A stretch of 64,000 bases of DNA from Apus apus (taxonomy: Eukaryota > Chordata > Aves > Apodiformes > Apodidae): assembly GCF_020740795.1 (NCBI RefSeq), contig NC_067299.1, forward strand, positions 6,866,001-6,930,000, written 5' to 3'. The translations under genes and the position numbers were made by a program. Position 1 is the first letter of the stretch. Each line of letters begins with the position of its first letter. This document shows positions 33,301 through 42,775 of the stretch, piece by piece. The notes under the pieces are model-generated. The model did not search any database. It worked only from the letters and a program-made list of their open reading frames with translations, and was not told the DNA's origin.

Positions 33301-36300
33301 GAAGATGTCCCGCTTATCCAGCCCAGGAGCAACATTTCATCTGAGGAGCTACAAGGCAGCAGCCTTAGCCACGCAGGGGATTTTAATTACATGAAAAGAG
33401 AGGAAAATTAATTTCCTCCAGGGCCCCCAGCACCCGCCTGAGCCTCGATGGGGGGGGCAGGACCTGGTGCCTCCCACTCGAAGTCTCTGCTCAGCAACAA
33501 ACTCCCCAGATATTTGTTTTAATTATAACAAATCCAACCCCACGGAGCCTGTGGAGCTGCTCCCAGGGGCTGGTCCCCTCCAGGGCTCTGGGATTCAGAG
33601 CATTGTGGCTGTGGGAAGCAGAGATGTGATTTAGTCACCAAAATTTCTGCCTGGTGCCTTGGGTGTATGGGGTGGGATGAGGATGGAGCTGAGCACCGGG
33701 CTGCAGGTCACCAACAATGGGTTCAGTTCCCTTTTTTTTTTTGGTGGGGGGGAAAAGAAATAAAAATCCCAGACAGAACAGGAACTGCTTTTTCCCCATC
33801 AGGACATTTCATTTCCACCAATCCCCAGTGCTGCCCCAGGCTGTGTGGGGCTCAGCCCTGCCCTGAGGAATCGTTCCCTTTTGGTGTTTGCTCAGAGGAA
33901 GGTCAGGAAAGAGGCAGCAGCTGCTTCAAAAGGGAAGAAAACCCAGTGTTGGTTCACTGGTGAGCCTGAGGAGGGTCCTCTCCAGGAGGGCTCTGCCCTC
34001 TGAAGATTTCAAGACATGAACATAATTTTTGTAGGGCCTAGGAAAAAAAACCAAAACAACCAACAAAACAACCCCCTGGGCTGCTGAAGCAAAATGCTGT
34101 TTTCCTCCAGCTGTGCCAGGCTGGTGCCACTTTCACAGCTGAATTGTTTGCCAGATGGAAAGCAAGATGGGATGAGGGGAGAAAGATGTAAACCAAAGCA
34201 TGGTGTGATTATAACAGGAGAGCAGACAATGTTCATAAAAGTTGCCATAAAATCATTTCCATATTGATTTGAGAGGCAAATCAAGATGAACCAAAAAAAA
34301 AACCAAAACAGCACAACCCCTCCATGAGCACTCCCTTCAATGTTTTAGGAGCAGCAGTTGTTCCATTTTAAGCTGAGATTGTGGCCCCTTTGGTGCAGCT
34401 GGAACCACTGGGTTCACTGGATCCTCTATGGGCCATGGCATGGATGTGGTGGTTTCCTTCCAGGTGGGTCTGGTGGGGTCCCTGGGCTGAGGAAGCCTTC
34501 TGAGGCAGCCACTGGTGATGATGCACATCATCCATCCCAGGGCTGAGTCCCCTCTAGAGAGATGCACTTGAGTTTAAGCTTATATTTTTAATTTACACTG
34601 GGAGAGATGTGACAGCTGGGGGAGAGGTGTGGAGTGACCAGCGGTGCCCAGCTTCATTTTGGCCTCAGGAAAAGAGAAAAATGATGTTTCAAAATATGAT
34701 CTATCCTGCTGTCCCCACGTGCAGTCTATGACTCCACCCTCCAGGGGTCCAGCAGACACAGAGACCTGCAGCCCCACTCCTGACACTTGTGTTGGCCCAG
34801 CTTTTCTACTACAGACTGAAACACAAGCAGGAAAGTCCTGGAGAAGATGAAGTAAATGAGATTTTTCTTCCCTAGGTATTTAAATAACCTGAGATTCCAT
34901 TACCAGCACACAGAGCTAGCAAAGCCCCAGGGAATGGCCTGTTTGTCCTCTCCTCTTTGGAGAGGAGAAGGCAGAGCAGGCACAGTCCCAGGTGAGGGTT
35001 GGCAGCACAACACATCCCTTGGCTCAGCCCAGGAGCCAAGGTGGTCCCGTGGTGAGGAGACTGAAGGTCTCCTAATCCACATTTCTTGAGCAGACAGCTC
35101 CACCACTCAGCCCTCTCCTCAGGAAACCAGGGACAACGTTTCCCTGCATTGCATGCAGGGGGAATGCACCTGAGAAGTGTGTGTGGGGGGGAGGATGTGC
35201 TGAGGCCACGTTGCAACGACAGCTGGGTCCTGGTGTTGGAGCTTTCATTGAAATTACAGAAGAAGAAAAGATGCAGGAAGAAAAAGTGATGCTGTGGGTA
35301 ATAATCATAACCAGCATTCCTCTGCCCAGGAGGGGAAGTAGCTGGGGCTGTCAGGGAGGAGAGCTGCAAAACCTATCCATGGTAGTGGTGCTCCAGCCCT
35401 GGAGGGCAACACCAACATCTTCTTCTGTCATCTTCTGTCCCCTCTTGTCGTTGGGGGTGGCCTTGCACATGAACAATTATTCCAAATTAATTGGTACATT
35501 TTGAAAGAAAATCAACGTGCTATCAGAAGATTAGCAACCCCTCTGAGACTTAAAGCACAAAGCCCAGACAGTGATCCCAGCCCCAGGCCACCAGTCTGAC
35601 ATCCCTGCAACACCTCGGGGAGAGGACAAGCCCTCTGAATAGCCTGGAAACCCCTCATCTTGATGAGGGAATGAGCTTTCCCACCAAGATCGAGGATATC
35701 TGGGAGCCAAAGGACCAGGCAGAGGCTTCAGCATCTCTCCGAGGGGCCGTGGGGAAGGAGAGGGCTCTGCCCAGAGAGCAGCACAGCTGGGGCTTGCAAG
35801 TTGGATGGCTTTCAACCACACTGTCCCCTCCGTTTGCATCTCAGCCACCTGGCACCGCACCCCACTCGTGACCAGAGTTGGATTTCTCACAGCTCAGCAG
35901 TGGAAACCAGAAAAAAAAACAACAACCCCACAACACAACCCTCCAGCAAAGCCCAACTGCTGCTTGAATTGCTCAGAAAAGCCAGGACTTACCTTCGGAG
36001 GGACATAAAACTCGAGGAGGAACCTCTCTCCTTCCACCTTCACCGCTTTCCGGAGCAGGAGACGACACTTCTGCCACTGGGAGCTCCCCACACAGTTCGT
36101 GTCATCGGCCACCATGTAGCGCAGCGTCCCCTCCCTCTGGATGTCCACCAGCTCCACCTTGGCAGAGGGCACCTTGGACAGGCGCAGCTTGTGGGTCCAT
36201 TTCTCCCGCGGGTCACTGGGCTCCTTGCCCCCAGGTGGCCACGGCTCCCTCTCGGCTCTCCGGCCACCCGGGGCAGCCTCAGCGCCTGGCTCTGGAGAGG

Positions 36301-36853
36301 ACTTGCGATGCCACATCTCCTTCATGCCATCCACCACGCACAAGCTCATGTTCCTCAAGGAGAAGCCTTTCTTGAACTTGGGCTTGGTGGTAGAGTGGAT
36401 GGAGACGTCCTCCGAGCTGCGGGACTGGCCGTAAGAGGAGACCTTGCGTGCCTGTGCCTGCTGGGCCGGGCTCAGGTACCGCCCGGCACCCAACGGGGTG
36501 TCCATGCTGTCCAGGGACTCTGTGGATGTCTCCTCCTTCCTCGGGGTGACCTCACGCCCGTAGGGGACGTGGCAGTTCTGCAGCCCCACGAAAGGCACGA
36601 TGTTGTACTTGGTGGGAGAGTCGGACACGAACACCCGGCTGACCTCCAGGCTGAAGATATCCAAGAAGTTGGCGGCAAAATGGTGGGAGAAGGAAGTCTC
36701 TGCCCCGGGGGTGTCGTAGTGAGGGTTCTCCTTCAGGAACTGGCAGAACTTCTGGGCGAAGTCGACGGCGGCCGCCTGGGCATGAAGCTCACAGAACTCC
36801 CTCCAGTCGGGGAGCGGGGAGGAGGGCTCCTGGCACAGGGCATCGCCGTTCAT
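24008..36853 (-). CDS. SH2B2: SH2B2 (APS), complete eight-exon coding region, SH2B adapter protein 2
   Basis: The eight exons join in phase to 2013 bases for 670 residues (human, from memory, 632). SH2B2/APS is a cytosolic adaptor that dimerises, binds activated insulin receptor, JAK2 and other tyrosine kinases through its SH2 domain, and recruits CBL through a C-terminal phosphotyrosine. Visible domains: dimerisation/phenylalanine-zipper domain about residues 16-75 ([20 protein letters not shown]); SRSSEDVS-type motif near 144; PH domain about 219-345; SH2 domain about 461-560, with the phosphotyrosine-binding arginine at 489 in [16 protein letters not shown]; a proline/alanine-rich tail; RSRSDSAER near 630; and the C-terminus AVENQYSFY with the CBL-binding tyrosine at about 667. 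That ending separates SH2B2 from SH2B1 and SH2B3. The neighbours PRKRIP1 and CUX1 agree with this identity. The start ATG follows an acceptor by 27 bases and matches the family start. Confidence 0.96.
24793..24964 (-). CDS. SH2B2: SH2B2 exon encoding the C-terminal half of the SH2 domain
   Basis: Encodes residues 510-566: [20 protein letters not shown], then [20 protein letters not shown] and ADITLRSFV. Acceptor CCTGCAG, donor GTGAGA. The [15 protein letters not shown] segment is typical of SH2B family SH2 domains. Confidence 0.96.
25537..25730 (-). CDS. SH2B2: SH2B2 exon encoding the N-terminal half of the SH2 domain
   Basis: Encodes residues 445-509: an acidic lead, then [18 protein letters not shown] and [20 protein letters not shown]. 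The arginine in FVIRQSE (residue 489) is the phosphotyrosine-binding residue. Acceptor GGCCAG, donor GTGGGT. Confidence 0.97.
25846..26028 (-). CDS. SH2B2: SH2B2 linker exon between PH and SH2 domains
   Basis: Encodes residues 384-444: a threonine-rich run [20 protein letters not shown] and then the conserved [13 protein letters not shown]. Acceptor TTTCCAG, donor GTACTG. The HSRGRDS-HxPLExFLQTLES block matches SH2B2. The threonine run is variable in the family. Confidence 0.93.
26558..26652 (-). CDS. SH2B2: SH2B2 exon following the PH domain
   Basis: Encodes residues 352-383 with split codons at both ends: [20 protein letters not shown] and [11 protein letters not shown]. The cysteine-rich order agrees with the mammalian SH2B2 segment after the PH domain. 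Acceptor CCCCAG, donor GTGAGG. Confidence 0.92.
27007..27240 (-). mobile_element. CR1 LINE fragment (3' end)
   Basis: Starts CATAGAACCACAGAATGG and continues with GAGACCTTAAAGATCATCC and CAACCTGTTCCCGTGTCTCA. Its sequence is close to the copies at 9779 and 43789, which suggests the same subfamily. Confidence 0.9.
27479..27530. repeat. 21-base tandem repeat with MEF2-like sites
   Basis: Units TATTTTTATCTCATTTTAGC+T (27479-27499) and TATTTTTAGTCCATTTTAGC+C (27500-27520), with a partial third TATTTTTGTG. The middle unit contains TTATTTTTAG, an exact MEF2 consensus match, and a CAGCTG E-box follows at about 27533. Confidence 0.7.
28920..29011 (-). CDS. SH2B2: SH2B2 exon encoding the end of the PH domain
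   Basis: Encodes residues 322-351: [20 protein letters not shown] then [10 protein letters not shown], the C-terminal helix of the PH domain with its conserved tryptophan. Acceptor CCTGCAG, donor GTAAGG. Confidence 0.97.
30871..31163 (+). mobile_element. CR1 LINE fragment, plus strand, with 3' terminus
   Basis: Reads in CR1 sense orientation: CAGTGGTGCCCCCTGAGAGG, AACTTCTTTGCTGTAAGGGT, GAGAGGTTGTGGAGTCTCC and the terminal repeat ACATTCTGTGATTCTGTGTG. It is one of three recognised copies antisense to the local genes. Confidence 0.9.
31380..32180 (+). repeat. Unidentified, possibly retroelement-derived segment
   Basis: Directly beyond the CR1 terminus are phrases that resemble CR1 internal sequence but diverge strongly: TCATGGATGACACCATG near 31410, GCATGAGTCAACACTGTC near 31640 and GGACCTTGGGGTGGTCAGTC near 31825. 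The frames are broken. It may be an old CR1 body, another element, or only chance resemblance. Confidence 0.3.
32786..32887 (-). CDS. SH2B2: SH2B2 exon encoding the middle of the PH domain
   Basis: Encodes residues 288-321: [20 protein letters not shown] then [13 protein letters not shown]. It is phase 0 at both ends. Acceptor TCCCAG, donor GTGAGG. Confidence 0.97.
32888..35992 (-). other. SH2B2: SH2B2 intron after the start exon
   Basis: Unique sequence with no CR1 recognised. AT-rich homeodomain-like motifs cluster at about 33100-33540 (TTAATTAA, TTTTAATTACATG, AAATTAATTTCC, TTTTAATTATAA). Short A-runs occur at 32940-32955 and 33730-33745. Confidence 0.6.
35993..36853 (-). CDS. SH2B2: SH2B2 first coding exon
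   Basis: Encodes residues 1-287: [10 protein letters not shown], the dimerisation domain ([20 protein letters not shown] at about 16-35 and [20 protein letters not shown]), a linker with [15 protein letters not shown], the [20 protein letters not shown] block, and the start of the PH domain ([20 protein letters not shown]). The acceptor GTCCCCGCAG ends at 36881, so 27 untranslated bases precede the ATG. Donor GTAAGT. GC-rich third positions leave an unrelated 512-codon open frame on the opposite strand. Confidence 0.96.
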
Positions 36854-36921
36854 GGCTGCCCCATTCCACCTGCCGGCGGGCTGCGGGGACACGGGGACAG
36901 CGTCAGCGTGGCCACCAGCAA

Positions 36922-37136
36922 GGACCCGGCCAACCCCCCCTGCCAGGACCCGGCCAACCCATCCTGCAAGGACCCGGCCAACCCCCCCTGCCAGGACCCG
37001 GCCAACCCCCCCTGCCAGGACCCGGCCAACCCACCCTGCCAGGACCCGGCCAAGCCCCCCTGCCAGGACCCGGCCAACCCACCCTGCCAGGACCCGGCCA
37101 ACCCCCCCTGCCAGGACCCGGCCAACCCCCCCTGCA
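36922..37136. repeat. 24-base minisatellite, nine units, next to the SH2B2 start exon
   Basis: Unit GGACCCGGCCAACCCCCCCT+GCCA starts at 36922, 36946, 36970, 36994, 37018, 37042, 37066, 37090 and 37114 with only a few substitutions (CCCACC, CCCATC, AAGCCC variants). The 24-base period keeps one frame open; on the minus strand it reads as eight-residue units VGRVLAG(G/W). It ends about 40 bases upstream of the acceptor, so it is intronic in the standard transcript. Confidence 0.95.
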
Positions 37137-37824
37137 CAACCAGGTCCCTCACCCAGGAGAGCCTCTCCCTCCAGCACGGTGCAGGTTTGCAACCCCAGAG
37201 AGAAGGGAAACGGCAAAGGAAAGTGGTTTTGTGCCGTTCCCCCCCCCTCAACCTGGTACATCAAAAGCAAATCTTGGCCTCGGCAGCAGCCATAAATTGT
37301 ACTTATTTGATGATTATGACCATGCAAAAGCACTATTGATTTCTCATAAAACCACTAAGGAGTCCCCAGCCGGAGGAGCCCGGGGGGATTTGCCTTCAGG
37401 ATTTCTCTTGCCTGTGTTCTGAGGTAGCTCTCCCACTGGGTGCGGGAGCACCGAGCATCCCAGGACAGCGGTGGGTCCCTGCAGCACCCGGCAGCTGGTC
37501 CTTCTCCATCCCTGTTTCTGCCCTGATCCTTTGCCACATCAATTTTGGTTTGGTTTTTGTTAGGAGACGCAGATCTTGGGTAGCAAAGATGAGCCTGATG
37601 GGCTCAGCCAGAGCTGCTCATTCCCAAGGTTTATAACCCAGACCCTGTTCAGCCAGGTGACACTTCAGCTGGGACAGGCACTGCTCTGGTGTCCCCCCAC
37701 CATGGCCGAGCTTTCCCTGCCCAGTAACATCTCCATCAGACCAAGTTAAGCTGCTGGAGCCACACAGGAGCTCACACCCCTTGCTCTCCCCACTAAGCTT
37801 CAGGCACTGGAGAGAAGAGAAGCA

Positions 37825-38010
37825 TGGAAACATTAAGGTTGGAAAAGACCTCTAAGATCATCAAGTCCAACTGCCAACACAAGACCACCATGCCCACTAA
37901 ACCATGTGCCAAAGTGCCACCTCTACACATGTTTTGAACACCTCCAGGGATGGTGACTCCACCACTTCCCTGGGCAGCCTGTTCCAGTGCTTGACCACAC
38001 TCAGTCTTCT
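37825..38010 (-). mobile_element. CR1 LINE fragment (3' end)
   Basis: GGAAACATTAAGGTTGGAAA then AGACCTCTAAGATCATCAAG, CTACACATGTTTTGAACACC and GGGCAGCCTGTTCCAGTGC. This is the subfamily with the GTCCAACTGCCAACACAAG motif. Confidence 0.9.
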
Positions 38011-40031
38011 GCTCTTCTCCACTGCTCTTTTGCTGGTGAGGGATTAATGCTGCTAATAAATCCCAAGCAGCACCTGCCAGCAGCTTAATTGGCCAATAAT
38101 TAATTACCACTCGGATGAGCTGCACAAGCCCCAGGATTGGGGCAGGCACTGGGATAACCTGCTCCTCATCCTCCAGACCCCAACCATGGGGGTCACCAGA
38201 CCCCTTTGAGCCCCAAAGGCTGTGACATGGAGCAGCAGCAGAGACCAGGAGCCTGTTGCCATTTCCCCAGCACATCCCTATGGAGACAAGGCACTGCTGG
38301 ACCCACCAGCACAAGACATCAGAGCTCTCCAGGAGCACCTCTGTCCTTTGAAATGGCTCCTCTCAAGCAAGGAGAAACTCGCACATGCAACAGAAGTACC
38401 TGATGGGAAGAGAAACCCCCAAATGGCTTGTGACAGCCAGAACTGGGAGAGCTTGGCCTCTCTGCTGTCTCGTAAGGACCACAAAGTTTTCCCTTCAGCA
38501 GCATCTCTGCCCCACACACGGCATATTCCTGCTTTCAGGATGGGGATGCTGCTCAGCACCCGAGCTGTGCCAGGGTGGCAGTGAGGACAGGGCACACACG
38601 TGGCCATCAGGGACCCACGCTGACCCTTCATGTCCCACAGAGCTGTCACCAGTCCATGGCAGAGCTCCAGCCCCTGCAGAAATCCCTGGCGAGGCTCTTC
38701 CCAGCATCACAGGGCTTTCCTCGAGAGCCAAGCGGGTCCTGCTCTCAGGGATCCATGCCAGCTGGGAAAAAAACAACTCATCCCTGCAGTTTAGGAACAG
38801 TGTCTGAATTTTCCCCAGGAAAGCAGCAGAAAATGCAAAGCTGTTGTGTTACCTGCCCAGCAAATGCAATTCCCTCTCATCCATCCATCACCAAGCAGAG
38901 AATTTAAAGGCTCAGCTCACGCAGCAGCAGCTCCTGCCCTTCCTTCAGCTCTGAAATTCACAATCCTGGCTCCTCACCACCCTCCTGGGAGCTTCCCCAG
39001 CACCAAGCAAGGGAACAGGAGTATTCATGCTCGAGGAGAAAAGGGAGATAACTCCCTGCTGATCCAAACAGGCACGGCAAGAGCAAGGGAGAGGGAGATG
39101 GTGCAAGGGGAAAAGGGTAGAAAGAGGCTGGGGGGAGGCAGGTGGGGGAAGAGAAAACCCCACAGCGATGGGTTTAATTGCATCTGCCAGGAGGGAGCAG
39201 CTCAGCTCTGCCCAGGCACTGAGCCCCAGGGATTTGATAGTGTCATTTCTGCCCCCCATGGATGTGGGGAGAACGTTGCTCCCCACCCATCCCTCCAGGA
39301 GGGACCAGTGCTATGGAGCAGGGCCTGCCCAGAACTGAAGGGTGGCAAAAGCCAAGATGCAATGTGCTCAGAGAGATTAAGGAAAAAAAAAAAGCCACTA
39401 AAATGATAGAAAAGACACTTCAGAAAAGATAAGGCCCCAAACAAAAAAGCCTCATCACCCAGGCACTGCATCCAGGCTCTGGCTGGGAGACGTGCAGGCA
39501 GAGGATTCACAGCATCTTCCTTTCATCTGCACGGAGATGACAGACTTTAAAAGGCCAATTTATAAAAATGAAGCCTAGAGGAGAGACAGCTGGCAGGGCT
39601 GAGGGGGTGGAAGGGGGATTACTAACCCTGTGCCACATCTCCAGGTCTGTGAGCCCCCCGTTGGGACCTCATGGGAGAGGCTGGCAGCAGGCAGGGGGGC
39701 TGGGGCAGCCCCTCAAGGATCCATTGCCACCCTGGCACCCGTGTATTTACCCGATTTCATTGGGAAACAGGCTCCCAATTATCTCTGTAGATTTACCTTT
39801 CATCTGGGTGCCTCTGCTCCCCTCCATGCCCTGCCCCACTTCTTGAAATAACTTCTCATGCCACCGACAGCATCCTGGGCAGGGCGGTGGAAGCGGAGAC
39901 GAAAATAAGCTCGAGATGAAAATAAACAGCAAATCTGTGATTGCTTTTTTGGAAAGCAGGGGCCATCTGCTTCCGACCCAGCTTACCCAGGGCCACAGGG
40001 TGCTCCCAAACACCTTTTGAAGGAGGCAGAA

Positions 40032-40525
40032 CACAGAATCACAGAACTAGAGAATGTTAGGGGTTGGAGGTGAGCTCTGGAGAGCACCTAGTCCAACCCC
40101 CCCGGCAGGTTCACCCAGAGCAGGTTGCACAGGATGGAATGCAGGCAGGTTTGGAACGTCTCCAGAGATGGAGACTCCACAGCCCCTCTGGCAGCCTGTT
40201 CCAGTGCTCTGTCATCCTCACAGGAAAGAAGTTCCTCCTCATGTTTAGGTGGAACTGCCTATGCTCAAGTTTGTGCCCGTTACCTCTTGCCCTGTCACTG
40301 GGCACCACTGAAAAAAGACTGGCCCCATCCTCCTGACACCCATCCTTTAAGCATTTATAAGCATTGGGGACATCCTCCCCCAGCCTTCCCTTCTCCAGAC
40401 TAAAAAGACCCACATCCCTCAGCCTTTCCTCTTAAGGCAGATGTTCTAGTCCCCTAATCACCTTCATAGCCCTTTGCTGTACCCTCTCTAGCAGCAGGAG
40501 GTGTTACCTGCTGAGTCCAGAACTG
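40032..40525 (-). mobile_element. CR1 LINE fragment, about 0.5 kb (3' end)
   Basis: ACAGAATCACAGAACTAGAG at the terminal repeat, then CCAACCCCCCCGGCAGGTTC, CTCCAGAGATGGAGACTCC, AGGAAAGAAGTTCCTCCTCA and TAGCCCTTTGCTGTACCCTC. It is followed directly by the AT-rich block. Confidence 0.9.
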
Positions 40526-40576
40526 GCTCAGGGGCCACAGCCTCAGGTCCCTGGCCTGAGTTACACAAGAGGACAG

Positions 40577-40755
40577 ACATATATAAAATATAATATATAT
40601 TTATAAAACATAAATATATAATAGATACCATTCTATTTTAATATTATACTGCTATTTTTATTATTGATATATTTATATCATACGATTGTATATTATATAT
40701 TATATAAATATATTTATAAGAGACATAGAATATATGATTTCTAATATATAAAATG
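40577..40755. repeat. AT-rich simple repeat block
   Basis: About 180 bases composed almost only of A and T, with imperfect TA, ATATTTATA and TATATAAAA units on both strands. It stands out sharply from the GC-rich surroundings and is likely to form hairpins. Confidence 0.85.
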
Positions 40756-41987
40756 AGAATTGTTGTCAAGGAGAAGCCACAGAGTGGCAACCAAACCACC
40801 AGGCTGGTGATGGGCTCAAACCCACCTGCCCAACTCCCCAGACCCCTCCCAGGGCAGAGCCCTGCCCCTGCTGTCACTCGGGACAGCAAGTCAAGGTTTA
40901 AGAAAGAAGAAAAAGAAAACCAACCCGAATTTCTGGGAATCAGCCAAGTGGAAACCCAGGTTGCAATCGCAGGCAAGAGCCAGTGAGGTCCTGACAGCCT
41001 CTCCCAACCAGCCACGTCCCCTGCTCTGGGGACGCGTGCCGGCACACACGAGTAGAAACATCTGAAAGTTGACGTAAGCTACTGACCTCAAGAAGAAATG
41101 AAATTTAAACTGTCAGCAAGAAGTGCAAGAGACCATGAAAAAAAAAAATAATAAAAAAAAATAAAAGAGCCTCTGGTGAAGCAGAAGCTGGGGGAGTAAC
41201 GACAAAGCCACCAGGATTTGCTGAACCGGAGACACGGGGAGGAACCAACATCTAATGAGGTGTTAATAACCCCAACAGCGGTCACGGGATGGCTGGAACA
41301 GCCAGCCCAGCACTGGCTCCCAGGGCTTTATTTAAGGAAACAACCCTAATAAAGAGATGATTCCCTTCTGCCGGGTGCTGCGATGCCAGGCTGGGCCAAA
41401 GGGATCCAAAATTCCTTGGAGGGGGGGAAAAAAAAAGTCCTGGCCGAGGTTGGGAGAGGAAAAGGCTGCACCCCTCCATCCGTGCAGGCACAGGGTCAGC
41501 TGTGCCTGGCTGGGAGCAGGGAAGGGCTGGAGAGGAAGAGCCTGCATGGAAAGGGGTGCAGCAAAGCCCTGGCTCATGGGGCAGGAGATCCCCAGCTCAG
41601 CCCCAGCTGCCCTGCTCCAACAAGCTGCTCCGTTTGGTTTCCAGCAAGATCGATGCCACTCAAAGCCCCGGCTGACGATCCCATGGGAAGGGAGTGAGGA
41701 AACCCAACACCTGCTCCCCCAGAAAAGCTCCTGACCTCAGCGTGCTGGGTCAGGGGAGATCCCCGAGTCACGAGCAGGTTGGAGAGCAAGGTGATACCTC
41801 CTGCCACCCCCCAGCAGCAGGCTGAGAGGTGATGCTCCTGGCAGGCAGCCCCTCTGGCAGTTGGCAATGCCTGCCCGGGCAGATGGGAAAACAGCTAAAA
41901 GTGGGATGGGGACTGCCCTGAGGGACAGTGGGCACCAGCAGCATGCAGGGCTCAGAGCTGATGGCAGAAGGGAAGGAAGCACAACAT

Positions 41988-42101
41988 CTAGATGTGGTGC
42001 TGAGGAACGTGGTTTAGTGGTGGATTTGGCAGTGCTGGGTTGTTGGACTTGATGATCTGAAAGGTCCTTTCCAACCCAAACGGTTCTGGGATTCTATGAT
42101 C
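41988..42101 (+). mobile_element. CR1 3' end, plus strand
   Basis: GATGTGGTGCTGAGGAACGT, GTTTAGTGGTGGATTTGGCA, GGACTTGATGATCTGAAAGG and the terminal GGGATTCTATGAT, in sense orientation. Confidence 0.92.
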
Positions 42102-42334
42102 TTTGCTCTTACTGCCAGAGCCCAAAGGGATGGGGACACACCAGCCACGGAGCTGACACCCCTCCTGCCACAGCAGACACCTGAAGCATGTAAAGACCAA
42201 GCGATCTCCTCCCAGGAGCTTCCTTTGCCACCTCGAGGACCCTGCCCAGCCCTCATGACTCATCAGAGCTTTAACCAGACATAGTGGCTGAGCTCAGGAA
42301 GAGAAAGCCACTGCCAAGGCCACCACTGCCCCAT

Positions 42335-42775
42335 GTCCCTCAGCACCATCTCCAGGGCTTGGAAACCCCTCCAGGGATGGGGACTCCACCCTGGGCAGCC
42401 TGGGCCAGGGCCTGACAGCCCTTTCCATGAAGAAATTGTTCCTAATATCCAATCTCAGCCTTCCCTGGTGCAACTTGAGCCCCTTTCCTCTGGTTCTATC
42501 ACTTGTTCCTTGGAAGAGGAGACCAACCCCCCTGGCTCCAACCTCCCCTCAGGCAGCTGCAGAGCCAGCAGGTCTCCCCTCACCTCCTGGTCTCCAGGCT
42601 GGACACCCCCAGCTCCCTCAGCTGCTCCTCACACTTGTGCTCCAGCCCCTTCCCCAGCTCCACTGACCTTCTCTAGACACACTCCAGCCCTTCCAAGTCC
42701 TTCTCATCATGAGGAGCCCAAAACTGACCCCAGAATTCGAGATGCAGCCTCCTCAGTGCCCAGCACAGGGGGAGA
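42335..42775 (-). mobile_element. CR1 LINE fragment without its extreme 3' end
   Basis: CCTCCAGGGATGGGGACTCC, CCATGAAGAAATTGTTCCTA, GGTGCAACTTGAGCCCCTTT and GAATTCGAGATGCAGCCTCC in minus orientation. The extreme 3' sequence is missing; it faces the plus-strand copy 230 bases to the left. Confidence 0.88.

Noticed and set aside
24008-36853. SH2B1 or SH2B3 instead of SH2B2
   Set aside because: The C-terminal AVENQYSFY motif, the start MNGD with [18 protein letters not shown], and the PRKRIP1/CUX1 neighbours fit SH2B2.
36922-37136. Possible CRISPR array
   Set aside because: Head-to-tail 24-base repeats without unique spacers in a vertebrate locus; it is a minisatellite.
35801-37339. 512-codon plus-strand open frame
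   Set aside because: It is the antisense shadow of SH2B2 exon 2 plus the 24-base repeat. The minus strand carries the recognised SH2B2 domains; GC-rich third positions remove stops from the opposite strand.
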